NCBI GenBank assembly: GCA_002299135.1
Contig: DBNM01000114.1
Location: 1-25,205 of the forward strand
Direction of reading: 5' to 3'
DNA length: 25,205 nt
Source of the DNA: Candidatus Neomicrothrix sp. UBA672
GTDB taxonomy: Bacteria > Actinomycetota > Acidimicrobiia > Acidimicrobiales > MedAcidi-G1
The notes beneath the pieces are model-generated. The model ran no database searches and was not told the DNA's origin. It saw nothing but the letters and a program-made list of their open reading frames with translations. The first letter of the stretch is position 1. The number at the start of each line of letters is the position of its first letter. Positions 22,453-25,205 of the stretch are shown here, in pieces. A program made the translations under genes and the position numbers.

Positions 22453-23567
22453 TGGATTTCGACTTTTCGGAAGATCAAATAGAGTTATCTAATCTCGCTA
22501 AAACAATTTTCCACGATTTATCTACAAGCGACAGGGTTGCTGAAGTTGAAAAAACCGATCAAAGGTTTGACAAAAACTTGTGGGAAGCACTTGCCGATTC
22601 TGGACTGCTAGGAATAACTATCCCCGAAAATTACGGGGGGCTCGGTTTAGGAATGGTTGAACTTTCCCTTGTGCTTCAGCAACAAGGAAGAAAAGTTGCA
22701 CCTGTACCACTTTTTGCCACTTCTATTCTCGGATCTTGGGCAATATCAAAATATGGTAAAAATTCTCAAAAAGAACAATGGTTACGAGAAGTTTGCTCAG
22801 GAAACCAAATACTTACAGGAGCATGGACTCCACAGAAAAATTCAACAAAACTCATAGCTGAAAATGATGGCAATGGATGGCGCATAACAGGAGAAACCCT
22901 TGCAGTGCCTGCTTGTAATTTGAGTAATGCTGTTCTTGTACCAATAACAATTGATGAAAACCAAAGAATCGCAATCATCTCTCTAGAAAAAAAAGGGTTG
23001 CAGAGCAAAATAGTCGAAACTACAAATCTTGAACTTCAAGGAAACCTTTTATTTGACGCTGTTGAATTAAACGAAGAAGATCTTTTGGATGAAAAAGGTG
23101 AAATAGTTTTTCACGAAGTCTCGCAAAGAGCAAAAATTGCTATCTGCGCACTCGTTCTCGGCTGTTGTGAAGAAGCTTTAACTATGACCGCTCAACATGT
23201 TTCAGAACGAGAACAATTTGGTAGACCTTTGTCTACAAATCAAGGAGTCGCATTACAAGCAGCAGATGCTCATATTGACATAGATGCGATAAAAGTCACA
23301 CAGCTACAAGCTGCATGGCAACTTGACGAAGGTATTGAATGTTCCAAAGCTGTCTCCGCAGCAAAATGGTGGGCATCAGAAGCCGGGCAAAGAGTTGTAG
23401 TAACTACTCAACACCTGCATGGTGGAACAGGCGCAGATACTACACACCCAATTCATCGTTATTTCTTGTGGGTTATCCAATTAGCTGACACTTTGGACGG
23501 TGCAGGAAAAAGCTTAAACAATCTAGGAAAATTGATAGCTGAAGAAGCTTTAAATAAAACTAATTAA
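22452..23567 (+). CDS. Acyl-CoA dehydrogenase, smaller partner
   Basis: 371 aa. The N-terminal half (IPENYGGLGLGMVELSLVLQQQGR) and C-terminal half (SEREQFGRPLSTNQGVALQAADAHID, then HLHGGTGADTTHPIHRYFLW) are ACAD-like. The middle beta-domain is degraded: the usual YSEPxAGSD stretch is replaced by TGAWTPQKNST, and there is no GG-x-x-E-x-x-R block at the end. It is therefore probably not active alone and completes the FAD site of its partner. It is coupled to the first gene and converges with the SDR at 23564 with a 4-nt overlap. Confidence 0.9.
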   Translation: MDFDFSEDQIELSNLAKTIFHDLSTSDRVAEVEKTDQRFDKNLWEALADSGLLGITIPENYGGLGLGMVELSLVLQQQGRKVAPVPLFATSILGSWAISKYGKNSQKEQWLREVCSGNQILTGAWTPQKNSTKLIAENDGNGWRITGETLAVPACNLSNAVLVPITIDENQRIAIISLEKKGLQSKIVETTNLELQGNLLFDAVELNEEDLLDEKGEIVFHEVSQRAKIAICALVLGCCEEALTMTAQHVSEREQFGRPLSTNQGVALQAADAHIDIDAIKVTQLQAAWQLDEGIECSKAVSAAKWWASEAGQRVVVTTQHLHGGTGADTTHPIHRYFLWVIQLADTLDGAGKSLNNLGKLIAEEALNKTN

Positions 23568-24475
23568 ATTCCAAAACCGTCAGTTATTGGTTCTTTATCA
23601 GAGAAAAAATGACCAAGCTCAGAATCTATTGCCTCAAAAGACCATGCTTCATTTGTAGAAGCTTCAAAAATACGTCGGGGCTTCTCATAAACAACAAGTT
23701 CTCCACCCCAAATCTGCAAGACATTTCCCGAGACTCTTTCAGAGCTAGATGAAGCTAACCAGGCAACTAATGGAGCTACATGTTCAGGTGCATATGTGTC
23801 AAAACCTTCTTCAGGTTTTTCAAAAAGCGAAGCTGACGGGCCACCCATATTCATACGCGTTCTAGCTCTTGGAACCAAAACGTTTGCATTGCATCCGAAT
23901 CGTTGTAATTCTCTCGCGGCCGAAAGAGTTAAAGCAATAATGCCCGCTTTAGCTGCACTGTAATTCCCTGTTCCTAAAGCTCCTATTAAAGCAGCCTCTG
24001 AAGAAGTATTTATAATGCGTCCCCCTAGTGGTTTTTCTCCTTCCTTTTTCCACACTTCTTTCCAGTAAGCCATCGTGTGACGCATCATGCAGAAATGTCC
24101 TTTTAAATGGACTCTTACAACCGAGTCAAATTGTTCTTCAGTCATTTTTTGCAACATCGAATCTTGAATAAAACCAGCGTTGTTAACCAAAATATCTAAA
24201 GAACCGAATTTATCGACAGCTGTATTTATCAGTTCCTTGGACTGATCCCAATCAGCAATATCACCAAAATGTGCTACTGCATTCCCTCCCTGTTCAATAA
24301 TTGCAGCAACAGTGGAATCAGCAGGCTCAGTATCCGAGCCGATTCCGTCTCTTGATAATCCAAGATCATTAACAACTACACTCGCTCCATGAGTCGCTAA
24401 TTCCAAAGCTTCAACTCGCCCTAGGCCTCTTCCAGCACCTGTAACAACTGCCACCTTCCCATCAAGAGCACCCAT
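23564..24475 (-). CDS. SDR, likely 3-hydroxyacyl-CoA dehydrogenase type
   Basis: An SDR of about 303 aa: TGAGRGLG (12-19), NDLG after strand 2, NNAG (98-101), and Ser159/Tyr172/Lys176 in NTSSEAALIG...NYSAAK. The extended insert after strand 2 (DGIGSDTEPADSTVAAI) and the KGHFCMMRH segment are like the hydroxyacyl-CoA dehydrogenase domain of peroxisomal MFE-2 (HSD17B4) and actinobacterial Hsd4A. I start at the ATG at 24475, served by AAAGGA and 1 nt from the thiolase stop; an in-frame TTG at 24490 is less likely. With the thiolase and dehydrogenases it supplies successive beta-oxidation steps. Confidence 0.87.
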   Translation of the reverse strand: MGALDGKVAVVTGAGRGLGRVEALELATHGASVVVNDLGLSRDGIGSDTEPADSTVAAIIEQGGNAVAHFGDIADWDQSKELINTAVDKFGSLDILVNNAGFIQDSMLQKMTEEQFDSVVRVHLKGHFCMMRHTMAYWKEVWKKEGEKPLGGRIINTSSEAALIGALGTGNYSAAKAGIIALTLSAARELQRFGCNANVLVPRARTRMNMGGPSASLFEKPEEGFDTYAPEHVAPLVAWLASSSSERVSGNVLQIWGGELVVYEKPRRIFEASTNEAWSFEAIDSELGHFFSDKEPITDGFGI

Positions 24476-24476
24476 A

Positions 24477-25205
24477 TTAAATCCTTTCAATAATTGTTGC
24501 TGTGCCTATTGCTCCGCCGCAACACATAGTAACCATTGCTAAAGAACCATCTCTTCTTTCAAGTTCGTTTAATGCAGTGACCATCAAACGAGAACCCGTC
24601 GCTCCTACTGGATGACCTAGTGCAATCGCTCCACCGTTCACATTAACTTTTTCAGAATCAATCTCTGGATTTTCCCCAAGCCAAGACAAAACAACAGATG
24701 CAAAAGCTTCATTACATTCGAATAAGTCAATATCAGAAAGACTCATCCCAGACTTTGACAAAATCTTTTTTGTAGCGTCTACAGGGCCATCCAGTAAATA
24801 ATAAGGATCAGTGCCAACAACTACATTTGCGACAATTTTTGCACGAGGCTTTAAGCCATTTGCTTTAGCACGATTTTCATCCATCCATAACAAACCTGCT
24901 GCTCCGTCAGAAATTTGTGAAGAGTTGCCCGCTGTATGAATGCCCCCATCTAATACTGGATTTAAACTTGCAAGAGATTCATAATTCGTATCACGAATAC
25001 CTTGATCAGTGTTCACCAATAAAGTCTCACCAGTTTCCTCTCCTTCAGAATCCAAAACAGGTGCATTTATTGGAAGAATCTCATTTTCAAATCTTCCTTC
25101 ACTTTGTGCAACCGATGCATTTTCCTGTGAACGAAGACCCCAGCGATCTACCTCTTCACGACTAATACCTCTGTTTGAAGCTATTCGTTCTGCAGCTTCG
25201 AATTG
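24477..25205 (-). CDS. Thiolase (acyl-CoA acetyltransferase), C-terminal part
   Basis: Cut by the window edge: the frame is open to 25205, giving the last 242 or so residues. The N-terminal nucleophilic Cys lies outside. Visible thiolase motifs are NSSQISDGAAGLL, LFECNEAFASVVL, NVNGGAIALGHPVGATGSR with the catalytic His, and MVTMCCGGAIGTA with the second catalytic Cys. It performs the CoA-dependent C-C cleavage that ends a beta-oxidation cycle. The SDR gene starts 1 nt after its stop. Confidence 0.94.
   Translation of the reverse strand, partial: QFEAAERIASNRGISREEVDRWGLRSQENASVAQSEGRFENEILPINAPVLDSEGEETGETLLVNTDQGIRDTNYESLASLNPVLDGGIHTAGNSSQISDGAAGLLWMDENRAKANGLKPRAKIVANVVVGTDPYYLLDGPVDATKKILSKSGMSLSDIDLFECNEAFASVVLSWLGENPEIDSEKVNVNGGAIALGHPVGATGSRLMVTALNELERRDGSLAMVTMCCGGAIGTATIIERI

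Overview
The window is A+T-rich, densely packed bacterial DNA with many 1, 4 and 8 nt gene overlaps. It most likely comes from an actinobacterium. The strongest marker is a WhiB-family Fe-S regulator with a C-terminal AT-hook (WhiB7/WblC type), a family confined to Actinobacteria. A DUF4031 protein, an actinobacterial-style caa3 oxidase cluster and a paired acyl-CoA dehydrogenase/SDR/thiolase block fit this. The low G+C and tight packing suggest a streamlined, possibly marine, Acidimicrobiia/Actinomarinales-like lineage; that placement is inference.

Layout. Positions 1-24 hold the 5' end of a tRNA that leaves the window. 142-3305 carries two exported proteins of unknown function, a DUF4031 protein, a 90-aa hypothetical, a methyltransferase and dUTPase (dut). 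3358-5003 is an overlapping pair, oligoribonuclease (orn) and an MBL-fold hydrolase. 5004-5741 is a regulatory module: AT-rich promoter region, 58-codon leader ORF, mutually exclusive antiterminator and terminator hairpins, then whiB7. 5755-5850 holds two hairpins. 5860-8076 is an overlapping trio: TlpA-like thioredoxin lipoprotein, CcdA/DsbD-like membrane protein and a YjqB/poly-gamma-glutamate hydrolase-family protein. pdxH (minus) and two overlapping crcB genes (plus) follow.

9455-19795 on the minus strand is a respiratory block. In transcription order it holds ctaB (heme O synthase), a subunit-I-like protein that has lost most metal ligands, a subunit-III-like protein, a membrane protein with a His-rich tail, ctaC (subunit II fused to cytochrome c), ctaD, ctaE, ctaF and ctaG, ending with serS. 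ctaC-D-E-F form a caa3-type terminal oxidase; ctaB supplies heme and ctaG assists assembly. The first two structural genes of the run encode a second, apparently non-catalytic, I/III pair.

19843-25205 holds an SDR, a plus-strand tRNA cluster (Glu, Asp, Phe), two acyl-CoA dehydrogenases that probably form one heteromeric enzyme, and, facing them, an SDR and the C-terminal part of a thiolase. Together these look like a beta-oxidation-type module for an acyl-CoA or steroid side chain. I saw no insertion sequence, phage gene or CRISPR array.

The two observations most worth following are the whiB7 attenuator with its leader peptide and antiterminator, and the ligand-less heme-copper oxidase subunit I paralog heading the cta operon.
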